Part shown: positions 22,001-33,081 of the stretch, in pieces
Position numbering within the stretch: the first letter of the stretch is position 1
Layout of the letters: the number at the start of each line of letters is the position of its first letter
Source: Trichostrongylus colubriformis
Taxonomy: Eukaryota; Nematoda; Chromadorea; Rhabditida; Trichostrongylidae
DNA length: 64,000 nucleotides
Assembly: GCA_963978905.1 (NCBI GenBank)
Contig: OZ022256.1
Location: 58,988,646 to 59,052,645 of the forward strand
Reading direction: 5' to 3'
Made by a program: the position numbers and the translations under genes
Notes under the pieces: generated by a model
Database searches by the model: none
What the model was told of the DNA's origin: nothing
Seen by the model: only the letters and a program-made list of their open reading frames with translations

Positions 22001-22469
22001 TGGTCGCAGATCAAGGTCGGAGAAAAGGTAGTTAGTTATCCGTGTTTTCTTGACTGTTTTCTGCTTTGCCACAGTTTATCAGTTTCTTTTTTATTTTCTT
22101 TTATTTTTTTGTGATACAGATTATTCTTATCCGTCTTTCGCAAATGAAATGAGAGTGCAAGGCTTCGATGTTGTTGAACTTATGCATGGAATGCTCTCAG
22201 TGTTGTGTGTGTTTTTTCGTTACACCGGTATCGTTCAGAAAAGAAAAAAGGTTTCAAGAAAGGATTGAACATTTTCTTGTCTAAATTGACTCCTGCAATA
22301 GCATTTAAACTAACTCCTATCCGAATGTTTTGATTATGTAGCAGAACATTTGTAATCATTCAAATTTAGTGATCCGAAGATCAAACGAGATGGTTCTAGG
22401 GCAAGAATGACGGCAGCCGAGCTGGATGCCGAATTGGAGGCGTACATGTCGAAACCACGAGCGCAGTAG
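19050..22469 (+). CDS. ALYREF: ALYREF/REF mRNA export adaptor (TREX subunit)
   Basis: Seven exons in phase: 19050-19122, 19519-19653, 19710-19841, 20227-20318, 20706-20805, 21955-22027, 22370-22469. The family order is complete. The N-terminal UAP56-binding motif is MSLDEIIAKNRREKR, followed by an RGG/GS-rich segment. The RRM has RNP2 VRINISNL and RNP1-like GTGDIYLRRSDA. A second Arg/Gly-rich segment (RREGFGRGGRSGGFGRR) precedes the C-terminal helix RMTAAELDAELEAYM, also a UAP56-binding motif. It couples splicing to mRNA export in the nucleus by handing RNA to the NXF1-type receptor. A probable trans-splice acceptor (TTGTTCAG) ends at 19042. Intron 4 holds a 230-bp MITE; intron 5 is 1.1 kb with a solitary transposon end near 21828-21845. 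Poly(A) signal at 22701-22706. Confidence 0.93.
20431..20660. mobile_element. 230-bp hairpin MITE with 9-bp target duplication
   Basis: The whole element is a long inverted repeat: GGGTGTATATCGTTAGGACAG at the left pairs with CTGTCCTAACGATATACACCC at the right, and pairing continues inward through GTCGCGTGGCCG/CGGCCACGCGAC. The 9-bp word CGGAGATAT flanks it (20422-20430 and 20661-20669). It lies in intron 4 of the ALYREF gene. A fragment of the same family ends at about 52345-52361. Confidence 0.9.
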
Positions 22470-22921
22470 CTCCGTTATGTGCTCCACTTACTTAACAGGA
22501 ACTCTGATGAGAATTACGGCGTTATCGTTATCGCATCAATGAATCTTAAGTTATATTGTTTTTGAATCGACGTACTTGTATCATCTGATCTTTCTCAAGA
22601 CACAATATTTCAAAAAAGTCGATTGTTTGCTTAAAGCTGTTCTGCAATGGAATCCGTTCACATTCGTTGTACTGAAAAATTTTGTTGCATTTGTTCGGAA
22701 AATAAATTATTTCAAAACCAGTGTTTTTGTTCGTGTCAAGTAGCGCTTGCACTGCCAAGAATTATGCTTGTTAACTTGCTTTTTATATTTATTTGATGAA
22801 ACATTTTCTCATCTTCACTCCGGTGGAGATTTTGTTGTTTGTTTATAGATAAGATTCAGTTTGTTCCTGGTTTTTTGTTATGCAATAACGAGTAGGATCT
22901 GCTATAATTGGATTGTGAAGG

Positions 22922-25900
22922 ATGAAGGGTCAATCTCAAACGAAGTCACGATTTAGTGGATTGTTACGTTTCATAGGTACTTTTTATATTTCACTGCAAT
23001 TATTAGGCGGCCTATGTTCTGTTGAATTATAGGAATACGGAAATCAGATGAGTGTGATTCACAACCAATGGTGGAAGTTATCGAGGCACCAGATTGGAAA
23101 GATAACATTGACTGGAAGAAAAAAGAAGCCGTTCTTCCCAGAAATCGACTTCTTCATTGGGGTCCGCTGATCGCTCTCTCGATTACATTTTATGTAGGTG
23201 CATTTCTTCTTCAACAGTATGGAAAAAATCGTGTGCGAGATAGGCTTTTATTTTTTATTTCAATGAAACTTCCCTCTTGTTAGTTTCCTCGTTGTGAACA
23301 ATAACCGTTCTTCAGATCGGCATTGTTTCATCTTATTTTGCTGTGCTGTGGTGGCCATTGATCAGCCTAGGGGGTGTTCTGAACATTTTGGTGTTTCTGT
23401 TCTGGAATTACTCAACAATAATGAATTTGTCGAGAGCCTCGTTTGTGGGACCTGGTCACGTCCCACTGGAATGGCAACCGCCTGATGAAGTATGTTCTTG
23501 GCTGTTATATCTTCCTTTGAAAAATGTTTGGTTGCTTTGGATGTCTAAGTGGGTATCGCAAAGAGCAATTTCCCTTCCGCAAAACAACTTGCTCAAGCTC
23601 TTTCAATCCTTCTTTCTCCATTTGACCGATCGTATTTCACCCCGATCATTATTACTACTTTTGTCATCATTGTTTTACTTATTATTATTTTATCTGCTAT
23701 TCTATCTACTACTTTTTTTTCCACTGAGCTATTGATCAACGAAGTGGAGGAAAGTATTTAATGCCTCTGATAGTATGACTAGTACCAATTTATTGACTCC
23801 AATTTCTGTACATCTACAAAAGTGCAAGTGGAGATTGGGTGTCTGCTCCTTTCAAAATGATACATCCGAATCATTATTCTTACTGTAGAGCGCTGCGCTA
23901 CCACAAAAATCATTATCGCCTCTCTCTTAAATTATTAGCATCATTTCATGGGTAAATAAATCAATTATTTGAACTAGGGGCAATAATTCTAGGAGATCTC
24001 TTCGGAGGAGCCCATTGACACGTTGCTGCAGTGGTGTGAGCCATGTTCCGGGTATAGCAATAATTCTAGGAGATCTCTTCGAAGGAGCCCATTGACACGT
24101 TGCTGCAGTGGTGTGAGCCATGTTCCGGGTATAAAGTGCCTCGTTCTCATCATTGCTCCCATTGCGGCCGATGCTCAATGAAGATGGATCATCACTGTCG
24201 TAAGTTTAATTGTCCGTCCATCCTCTCTTTATCAGAGGAACTCTTCATGATATCTTTCGCCTAACTACCGAGACTCTTCGAAACCAGCGGCTATTTTGAA
24301 AGCGCAACTCTATCTACCTAATGTTTTGTCAAACGTTTTCAAACCTCGAATTTAGCATGGATAAACAACTGTGTTGGTCATCGCAACCATGCCCTCTTTG
24401 TCAGATTTCTGGTTTCTGCTGTGATTGGATGCATACATGCGTTAGTGATTCTTATTGCGGCCTTCTATCATGCTATACATTTCGTAAGTTTCAATTTCTA
24501 TTTCTCTTCGCACCTATTCAATTTTACTTTTTAAAATGTATTTGTTTGACTATTGAGATTCTGTGCGTAACTTCAAAGATGTAGGCTCCAAAATAGGAAA
24601 TGTACTGTTTGTTGGAGTTCACATGGACATATATTTTCAGAATTACTATTATCGATACGGTAATGGCACTGAACCTTTAATATTTCTCACCTTTTGGTCT
24701 CTGATAGGAATGGTAATCGCCAGCGCATTCGCATTTGGTGTTGTTGTTGGTGTGGGTGGCCTTCTTTATCTCCAACTGAAGTACATCAAGAATAACAAGA
24801 CCGGTATAGAAGAATATATTGGTACGCTTGTCTTGTTTTCAATTAGCTTTGTTTTGCCAGTATATTTACAAATTGGGCATGTCTAAGTTTTATCATTTCA
24901 GTGACTCTTAGTATGAAAAGTCGTGGCGTTTCAGAACAAAAAGCCGTTTCTTATCGCAAAGAAGAAGAGTGCGATTGGGAAGAATTCGTTTACCCATATG
25001 ATCTTGGATGGAAACGAAATTTTAGAGAGGTGCTATTGTCGTGGTCTGGAGAGTAAGTGATTCAAGCAGTTTAAATACGATTCGGAATAAAGTCGAGGGT
25101 TTACTAACTCGCTTTTATCTCAGAACATCAGGAAATGGTGTTTGGTGGCCCGTACGGAAAGGTTGTGATCAGTTCTCTTTATCGGTGAGTTTTGATTTCT
25201 GATATAGGCATGGGTTCTAGAGAGTTGATTCGATAAGTGTTGCGGTCAACGAAACAGGGTGGCACAGGTAGAGACGCAGAGAGACGCAGTCACGACCTGC
25301 CGCCGGCACCGCAAAGTATGAACGCAACCTAACTTCCCTGGTAACTGAGTCGTGAAAGGGGAACGAGACGGTTATGTTCAAAATGTTAGAGGCCTTTTGT
25401 TGATAGGTGACTCTATCCGCATCCTCCACTATGCTTATAGTTCTGACGCTTTTTATAGTCTGAAGTGCAGCGTTATCCCTCACATTTCCACCTGTTCCCT
25501 CGAACGGCCCAATACTGTACGCGCACCCATTCACCATACAATCTGAGCAGATGTCAAGTTGTTGTGTGTTTCTCGTTTGCGAACTGGTTTCGAACATCGT
25601 TTGCAGTAATTGCGTGGTTAGTGTAGCGTATCATTTAGCGCGAACAACTACGACAAAAGGCATTGAAGAGGTATTTGTCACGAATCGTCGTCGTGAGCAA
25701 GAATTTCCGAGGAGGAATCTTCGGTTCGATGTGCCTTGGCTGTCGACTGTTCATTTGCCAGCCCATTAGCGAAGAACCTCGTCTTAAGGTAAATCTATTT
25801 CAGCATTCACATTGGAGCAATTCTTTGAAGAGGTTCGGAAAAGCGACAGATATCAGTAATGAAAGCTGAAGCTTTCGCTGAGGTAGCTCGTAGAATACAG

Positions 25901-26460
25901 TGATGACGGCGCTTGTTTGGACTTGAGGGAGAAGTTTTTGGCGGGCATCACCAACGACTGAACTGAGTGTGTAGCGTTCGTAAACAATATGTTGCTTCTG
26001 GGGTTGGCTAGTAATGAGTGCGCCTTTGTCTGTGGTCGTACAAACGGTGCTGATGGCAATAGATCCATGAAAGTTCTAGAGATAGGTCTAGGAATGGTAG
26101 AGTTTTCTACTCAACTTTTTTATTCTAAAGCCGCCTCTAATTTTGCGAAATCGACAATGGAAGTATTGGAGGTTCTTCGAGAGGTGTATTTTGTGAAATG
26201 AGTAGATGTGTTCAAGTGGAATACAGGAGACCTTATGGTTGTTGTTTTTCTTGTGTTATCGTATCGAAATGTATTTGAAGATCTCCGTGAACGAAGAATA
26301 TGTGGTCACGCGTGGCCAACGCGGATGGCTCTATGGCTATAAGGTGGACGACGAGAAGATGAAGGGATGGTTTCCACGTGTGTGCATTCTGTTTACTGAC
26401 AAATATCCATTTCAAATGGAAGAAAAAACTGCTTCTATTGTCGGGACCTCAAAATCGTGA
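22922..26460 (+). CDS. ZDHHC6: DHHC palmitoyltransferase, ZDHHC6 type
   Basis: Ten exons in phase: 22922-22976, 23033-23193, 23316-23489, 24070-24199, about 24356-24483, 24641-24821, 24902-25052, 25124-25184, 25639-25788, 26281-26460 (about 456 aa). Two N-terminal membrane segments include FAVLWWPLISLGGVLNILVF. The catalytic DHHC cysteine-rich domain follows (VPRSHHCSHCGRC, KMDHHC, PWINNC), then two more membrane segments and a cytosolic tail. The tail has WEEFVYPYDLGWKRNFREV and ends in an SH3-like module (RGQRGWLYGYK, GWFPRVC), the architecture that sets ZDHHC6 apart. ZDHHC6 S-acylates proteins at the ER. Exon 4 has a 77-bp tandem duplication of its 5' part; only the second acceptor keeps the frame. 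Intron 8 carries repeat debris around 25240-25335. Confidence 0.9.
23980..24133 (+). repeat. 77-bp tandem duplication covering a splice acceptor and exon start
   Basis: Copies 23980-24056 and 24057-24133 differ at one position (TTCGGAGG versus TTCGAAGG). Each contains the acceptor AATAATTCTAG and the first 64 bases of the ZDHHC6 DHHC exon. Confidence 0.92.
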
Positions 26461-27733
26461 TATTTCTTTGTAAAAGACTACTATCAGATTGAATTCTTCG
26501 ACTTTTTTCTCGAAATTTTGCCGTCGAGTTCTAGTAATAAGTTAGACACAAATTCACTTCCGTGAGGGCTGGTACTCTAGGACTGTATAGGTCTTTGTGT
26601 TGTGGAATGTATAATTAACAGATTTCTTCAAAGCAAACTGTTGTTTTTTTTTGTCCGGAAATGATATTATAGGTGTCGTGATAGCTGCGAGCTATTGTTT
26701 TTTTTCAGTATTGAGTGGCATGAAAGGATAGTGAAGTGATGTGACTCTTTGTTCTCACTGGTCCCTGAAATGTCCGCTGAGATCAACCTTTTTATGTCCT
26801 ACGCACGCTCGTATTTTTTTTCATTCCACTTTACACAACGTGCCAAACATACGGGCGGTCTCGCAGAGGCTGCAAGCCCGCACTGGAATAAAGGTGATGT
26901 TAAGAAATCTTGGCGCGCACTGCTTTTTCTATCCATATCAAGTACCACCTCTTCTGGCCCTTCATTCTTTGACTCACATCTGAACCTGTATTGAGCAATC
27001 ACAGTTCAACAGTTGGTCAGCTATGAGTTTTGCATGGCGGACAGCTTTTTTTTATGTGACGGTGCTGGAATCTCATGCCATGCGACCCATTTTGCATTTA
27101 GATTTTGTTTCTCGTTGCTTTCTTGACCCAGTCCCTGTCCTATTTTCAGAAAATCGTAGAGATTTCAAGGAGATATTGAGACGTGCCTATTGACTGTTAT
27201 CGGTTTGAAAACCCAGGGGTCTAAAATCATAAACATTTTTTTAACCACAATAAAATAAAGGCCCTCATGTGTACTAAGATCTTGTGTTTACTGTATGCTG
27301 TGTTTTACATATGCGAATAAATATTTGTCATGAAGCCAACCACCGCTAAGAAAGCTGCTGTTTTCAGCAGGAGTGCTAGCTATGCAAATTAGCAAGGGAA
27401 CTTGCAAATAAATTGAAGCAAATAAAATCGAATTTAGTTAGCTAACTTCGCATTCAAGTTTCCATACTTCTGACTGCATTTTTCTGAATTGCCGCCTTTA
27501 GCTCCTCACTGCAACTCTCTTTGAAGGGAATGTGTGAAAATAGAATGAGACTCCAAAATGTTTATCCCAAAAACTCAAAAGACTATGCAAGCCCAAAAAG
27601 TTTTCCAAAATAAATTGCAATATTTCAGTGTAAGCACTTTCGTCAGGCCTGAAATGTGGCACTGTTGTTGTGTAATATACAAGGTATATTAGCAACTCAC
27701 GTGGTGCTGTTCCAAAAAACTGCGTGAACCTAC

Positions 27734-27862
27734 CATGCCAAAGACCTTGTACAGCGGAAAATTGCCAACCCACTCGATGGCACCCTCAAATAGCGGGAAC
27801 GCCTCCATGACTGTGGTGAACTTTGATGTAAGAATGATCATGCAGTATTCAGAAATGGTATA
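27734..27862 (-). CDS. Orphan 43-codon exon-like block
   Basis: On the minus strand a TTGATCACAG acceptor (ends 27863) and a GTAGGT donor (from 27733) bound an exactly 129-nt, phase-0 open block. The peptide reads YTISEYCMIILTSKF, then VMEAFPLFEGAIEWVGNF, ending YKVFGM. It looks like real protein, but no partner exon was found. Family unknown; it may be a relic. Confidence 0.3.
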
Positions 27863-27868
27863 CTGTGA

Positions 27869-28046
27869 TCAAGTAATGTATGCAAAAGACCACATCCCTG
27901 CTATTTATTTCTGGTGATAGCCGCTTTATTTCAAAGGCTTCTAGTATTTTTCTTTCTACGGTACTTTCTACTGAACGGTGTAGTACCTCGTAAACATCGT
28001 AATCCATAAACTCGTAAACACCAAGGATAGAATATGCAGCTTGCAA
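27869..28046 (-). pseudogene. Retroelement remnant (endonuclease/RT tail-like)
   Basis: A minus-strand open segment contains KILEAFEIKRLSPEINSRD, resembling the ends of GIY-YIG-bearing (Penelope-like) retroelement proteins. No larger frame survives. Assignment is by resemblance only. Confidence 0.3.
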
Positions 28047-28088
28047 TTCGGTGGAACGGATTCTATGCTGGACAACATTCTAAGGAAC

Positions 28089-28176
28089 AACGGTTACACC
28101 GCCACTGGCACTCGCACCTGCCGCGCCGTTCGCCGCTGGCGGCCACGCGATTCGCTGTCATATCTGCACACACCCA
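28089..28176. mobile_element. Truncated copy of the G/C-rich GGGTG MITE
   Basis: The right end ATTCGCTGTCATATCTGCAC followed by ACACCC matches the terminal repeat of the element at 29600-29837, and GCCACTGGCACTCGCACCTG matches its core. The left end is missing. Confidence 0.65.
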
Positions 28177-28960
28177 ACTTAACGATAGAACTCATTACAT
28201 GGTGTCACTTCACTGTACAATAGCATATTTTGATTCTGTCCGTAAGGTGACCATTCCTGATACATTCATGGCTCGCCTTTCTGTTGCACCACAACTCCTT
28301 ATTGTTAGCCAAAATCCCTGTGAACCCTAAAGGAGAGGAGCACCAGGAGGGCAAAACAGGAAATGTACGTGAGCAGACGGCGTAGAAATGATCTCAAAAA
28401 GATATGAAGGTGTACAAAAGGGTAATATTTGGTTATATGAAATGAGAAATGATTTTATTCTGGTTTTTTATTTAGCCGCGAAGAAGTATGTAGCTCTACA
28501 ATATCACCACCCTAGGTCAGCTTATCATGAAAATAAGCCTTACTGAACATCGCATGCGGGGTAGACGTGTCTGCGACTGCCATGGTTACGCTCCGAACTA
28601 CGGCAATGTAATGTCTCAAAATTCAAATGTATCTATAAGTACAGCAGAGAAATAGAAATGCTATGGTCATTAGCTCCGGTAAATTCGAGAGAAAAGCTTT
28701 CCACCAGAGATGATATTAGGCTATCCATAAACTTTCAGGACGCGGTTATACTTTACGCAACTGCGATTCGCACGATCTTGCGTCGCATGTGTCGTCGTGT
28801 GCGCTCTCACTTGAGCATGCTATTTTCCCCAGCAACGCACGCCCGTGAGTGGCAGTAGGACAAAGTTGTGGAAGGAAAATAGTATGCTCAAGGGGAAGTG
28901 AGCACGACCACAGATGGAAGCTCAGCGTCGAGGCTCTCTCAAAACTACTGCTTTCGTATA

Positions 28961-29530
28961 CGGGTGGTCCACATGAAGTGTGACGGAAAAAACCACACAC
29001 AAGTCTGCACTAATCAAACCAAATGAGAAAATTTTTTTATTTATTCAAAACATCAGAAAATTCTACATGAGGGGTTACATGTCACACTCGAAATGTCTGC
29101 CATCAGCTTTGATACAAGCATCCAATCTCTTCGTGAAATTCTTCGCGACCTGTGCAGTCATTTCCGGCGGGATTTCTAGTTTCATGACGGTGAAAGTGAT
29201 AGGCCTCAGCTTGCTCCTGCTTGCAAAGGAGCATTCAAGTGATATTTTGCCCCAATATTTTTACTTTCTTTTATCACCCTTTGTTTAGTATATTTGGCGG
29301 AAGTGAGTAAGCTCCTTAACTGATGCGACACGCTTGTGCATAGCAGCTATGTACTGCTGAACGATCGGTATGTGATACCATTTTCACATATAAAAGTTGA
29401 GACTCCGTAACTTAGTAGGACTAAGAAAATACGAGAAAAACGAGTAATAACACAAAAAGCAAAAAAAAAAGCTGCAAATGCCCAAAAATGGATTTTTCTT
29501 TACTCGTCAAACTTCATGTGGACCACCCTC
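28961..29530 (-). mobile_element. Decayed mariner-type transposon with transposase tail
   Basis: Terminal repeats GGGTGGTCCACATGAAGT and inverse ACTTCATGTGGACCACCC lie next to TA on both sides (28959-28960 and 29531-29532). On the minus strand the end of a transposase is readable around 29070-29190: KLEIPPEMTAQVAKNF, then KRLDACIKADGRHFECDM and a stop. This is the usual C-terminus of mariner-family transposases. The rest is deleted or frameshifted, so the copy cannot be autonomous. Confidence 0.78.
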
Positions 29531-29599
29531 TAATCAAATTTTTGTGCACAGTTTTTGTTCCTTGTGCACGAGAAATCAGGAGATGCATTTTATAGTCGC

Positions 29600-29837
29600 G
29601 GGTGTGTGCAGATATGACAGCGAATTGCGTGCCGCCCGCGGCGAGCGACGCGGCGGGTGCGAGTGCCAGTAGCAGGGCATGGCAGCCTTCAAGCGAGGCA
29701 GTGTGGCATGAGTGGAAGGGCAGAAAGACGCAGTCGCGCTCGGCCGGCTTTCAAGGGCAATCGATACGGCGAGTCGTACTGGTGGGGCCGCGAGTGAAAC
29801 GCCGCGAAGCGATTCGCTGTCATATCTACACACATCC
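29600..29837. mobile_element. 238-bp G/C-rich Mutator-like MITE
   Basis: Ends GGGTGTGTGCAGATATGACA and inverse TGTCATATCTACACACATCC. Flanking 9-mers are TATAGTCGC (29591-29599) and GATAGTCGC (29838-29846), eight of nine identical. The core GTGCGAGTGCCAGTAGCAGG and TCAAGCGAGGCAGTGTGGCA is shared with 9969-10209 and 52370-52607. Confidence 0.8.
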
Positions 29838-29932
29838 GATAGTCGCATTTTGTTGTGCCATTATTGGAGATTGGCCCTTCTTCAAGGCCACGACCATTTA
29901 CGTTCCATGAGTTGACATCTGCGAATACGCAG

Positions 29933-30087
29933 ATTCGAGCTACTATGGAATCTTGAAGAAGCTTTTCCAGCGTTTTCCGATATGAAGGATGCACTTTGGA
30001 ACGATGCCCTCAGGCATTCCTCATCTTCGCACTATCTTGGAACATCTCTGGTTCGCGTCAAAGAGCTGTTAGAGCAGCTGCTGAAGG
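29933..30087 (+). CDS. Orphan exon-like block
   Basis: The acceptor ATACGCAG ends at 29932 and a GTATGA donor begins at 30088. Between them the frame is open: FELLWNLEEAFPAFSDMKDA, then a Ser/His-rich stretch, ending VRVKELLEQLLKG. No flanking exons or family were identified. Confidence 0.25.
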
Positions 30088-31244
30088 GTATGATTTAGTA
30101 GGAGCATATTCTCAAACCATAAAAGACCATTCATCATCCAAACGTGCTTCCATTTTTGCCAGTGTGCTAACCAATTTGCACTGCGTGGTTTAGTATGGGC
30201 ACTTTTGAATGGGTGTAGATCTGGAAAAGCGAAGCAGTAAAGGTCAGTAGAGTCATCTTTGCCTCCCATTCAAAGGTGCCTGTTAACAGAGCATTCATCA
30301 GGTGCTCGAGGGCCGATGCTTTCCGGAAATGCACGTGACTTGCTTCCCCCGTTTCTCACTGAGATAGACTTCATACTTTGTGGTAATGCTGCCGGCAAGG
30401 CGTGGCTGTGTTCACAAGTAGTGAGACAGAGCGGCACAGGCGAGGGAGACGCAGAGACACGCAGCCAAGCCGTGACGCCGGCACTGCAGAGTATGAACAG
30501 GCCTGAGGCGATAGTGCACTCTATTTGGTCTCCTAATGAGCAAAATAGATTAACGTAAGGTAATTTCTGCTACAGCTCGATACTGTCGTTTCAATCAAAA
30601 ATCCAAGACAATAAGGGTAGCTTTATCCACTTTGGGCGTACCGAATTCCTGGGGATTCATAGCCATGTTCTCAGCGTTCAAGTAGATTTTTCCCCACTTG
30701 TCAACGCTTGCCCACTGGCCAGAGAGCCACTCACTCTGGTTCGATCTTGACTGGTTTTCTGCCAGAAATCCGGACAATAGCATTCCAAATTAAGGAAGAG
30801 TTCACGACAATTTTCCTCTGTAGTCCGCTCTTGGGAATGCATGGGGAAGGAACGCCATCCTAAGAGACGGGGTATCTCTCAAAAGGTCAAAAGGCTATTG
30901 ATCATATGTGGAAATCGACGGTTATCCAGAAAAAGGATCTACTATACCAACATTGATGTGTGAAAACTTGCTAATATTTTCATTTTGAAGACATATTTGT
31001 GGTGTGAATGGGGATTGCCACAGTTAATTGAGCCTCAGTAATGGTGAAGTGAACATGCACCACAATCTGCACGTTTCCTCAACGGAATCTGTACTACATA
31101 TTACAATCTCAGTTTGAAGTGTATAGCAGGAGTGTGGTAATGATTTTAGTGATAATTTGAAGTCACTGGGGCTCACGGGATGAAAGAGTGAAGCCTTGAG
31201 GCATTGGACAAATCCTTCTTGGAATGGGCCGTACGTTCTACTAG

Positions 31245-32249
31245 CAGGGTACACTGAGAGTCGAGAATTCCTTGACAGAGGGTCGTATTTGACCGGATAG
31301 GAGGATGGAGCGTCGCACCTTAGGGTACCAGTCGTACCTTCGTACCTTACCCTATGCTAGAATTTGAACTCCCAATAATCAGATTAGAAGCAAAGGATAT
31401 TTCACTGCAAATCCGTGTGACAAAATGTGAAATAAATATCTTTTTGCCTCAGGAAAGGATATATAGCAATAAAACACATTGCAACTATGCAATCCGGCAA
31501 TAGTTACTGGTATTGTAGAGGCCAAAAAGAGAAGGGGTCGTATTTGGTGGCCGTAGAGGGGTGGTCGTACTGAAGCGGCTATTTTCCTCGACACCGGAGA
31601 GTGCCCTGTCTACTACCTTCATCCTTCCGAACAAGTCTGGTACCAATTTCTCGATTTTGGTTAGAGTAGGCGATCATCAGAAATAGATCCTCGCGCCATG
31701 GTAGTGAAAGGGGCATCGTTTGTTGTTACCGCACCTCTTGCTCTGTAGGGAAGTTAATAGTTCGGCTCAAAGGGTAGAACTTTTTTTTATATTGGCATGC
31801 GGGATACGTGAGACTGCCATCTTCTCCAGCTATGTACACTTACACGCCAGATTATTGGTGAACCGAACACTTCGGAAGCGTCTTCCAGTGGGATTTGCCA
31901 ACAACGAACATCACTAAACCACCTACGATCAGAGGACTCTTAGGTGTCGAGGCAAGTAGCCGCTCCAATACGACCCTTCCCCCTCTACGGCAACCAAATA
32001 CGACGCCCCCGCCTTATTTGACCTCTGCAATGCCAGTAGCTGTTGCCGGATTGCATAGTTGCAATGTGTTTGATTGCTATATACCCATTCGTGAGACTGA
32101 AACACCCTTTGCTTCGCATCTGCTTAATGAATATTCAGATTTTGGTGCTCATCATTGACCTCTGAAGGTACGACCCCTCACCCTCCTATTTGTTCGAATA
32201 CGATTCCCCCCCCTCCAGTCGAGGGATCCTAGACTTTCGGTGTACCCTG
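31245..32249. mobile_element. 1-kb fold-back element with long inverted arms
   Basis: The left end CAGGGTACACTGAGAGTCGA pairs with the right end TCGGTGTACCCTG, with AGGATCC/GGAATTC-like words following. Complementarity recurs deep inside: GGTCGTATTTGGTGGCCGTAGAGG around 31547-31570 against CCTCTACGGCAACCAAATACGAC around 31980-32003. Arms are thus roughly 370 bp each. Half-copies are present at about 3979-4200 and 51905-52190. No coding capacity or clear target duplication is seen. Confidence 0.7.
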
Positions 32250-33081
32250 ACCACCGATACCTAGTAGAACACCACATTTCGTCGTTGTTGAAAAGGTGCC
32301 TGAGGAAGTCAAAGCTTTCAAGCTATAAGAGGCATATTTCCTACCTCTTTTTTATTACGACACTGCACCTTTGAAAAGAGTTAGTATATGGTGCCACCAA
32401 TATCCTGATAGAAGCTTTGCTTTATGGATGCCTCAGAGAACAACATTACGCTGCACAGGACATAAAAACTAGAACTTTCGCGAAGTATCAATGATTGGCC
32501 CTTCGATAGTGTCGGCCCTATGGAATTCTCTAGAACGAGAAGTGCAACAGGAGCGGGTTCTGGAATCTGCTATGTAGCGTAAGAAGTGCTCAAGCAGTTC
32601 TTGTGGGTTATCTACAAGTTCGACACGGTTCCGCTAATTTTAGCAATGTTCACAATGATTTGACGCCAATGGTGAGTCACCCTTCGGAACATGTCTGTCA
32701 GATGGAATCCGCCGATATGAGTTCGATGGGAGGGCCAACACACATTGTTGCAGTTTGCAGTCTGTCACCTGAGCCCGACTTCGGTGGCAGACGGCGCTGT
32801 GGCAGTGGAGGAGATGCCGGCCGTCGTCGTCTCACCGTTGGAGTTCGTCCATGGGCGGGGCCCCGTCGGATGCCCCGCCTTCAGCCGTGTATCGCCGGCT
32901 TCCACCTATTGCGGCTCGAAACTCTCACTAGATTTCCGCGTATTAGTGACTGGAACCACCGCTTTATTCAATTTACACCACATTCTGACGCCCTTCTTCT
33001 ATGTGGCTCCCGTTTACTTATCGTGTATTCGTGCATTTCGTTTTAATTTCTATTTGTTTATTGTTTTTATTTTGGTAGAAA

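Larger units (their letters stand above)
26461..33078. other. Repeat-rich intergenic desert
   Basis: No complete gene is seen over 6.6 kb. It contains a hairpin at about 28790-28915, two G/C-rich MITE copies, a mariner relic, a 1-kb fold-back element and two orphan exon-like blocks (27734-27862 minus; 29933-30087 plus). A minus-strand frame at 30595-30783 (ending KVDKATLIVLDF) and one at 31024-31254 could be decayed coding sequence. The last 700 bases are relatively G/C-rich and may contain the promoter of the downstream gene. Confidence 0.55.

Noticed and set aside
30595..30783. 62-codon minus-strand frame ending KVDKATLIVLDF
   Set aside because: Composition is protein-like but no family, splice partner or transposon context could be established.
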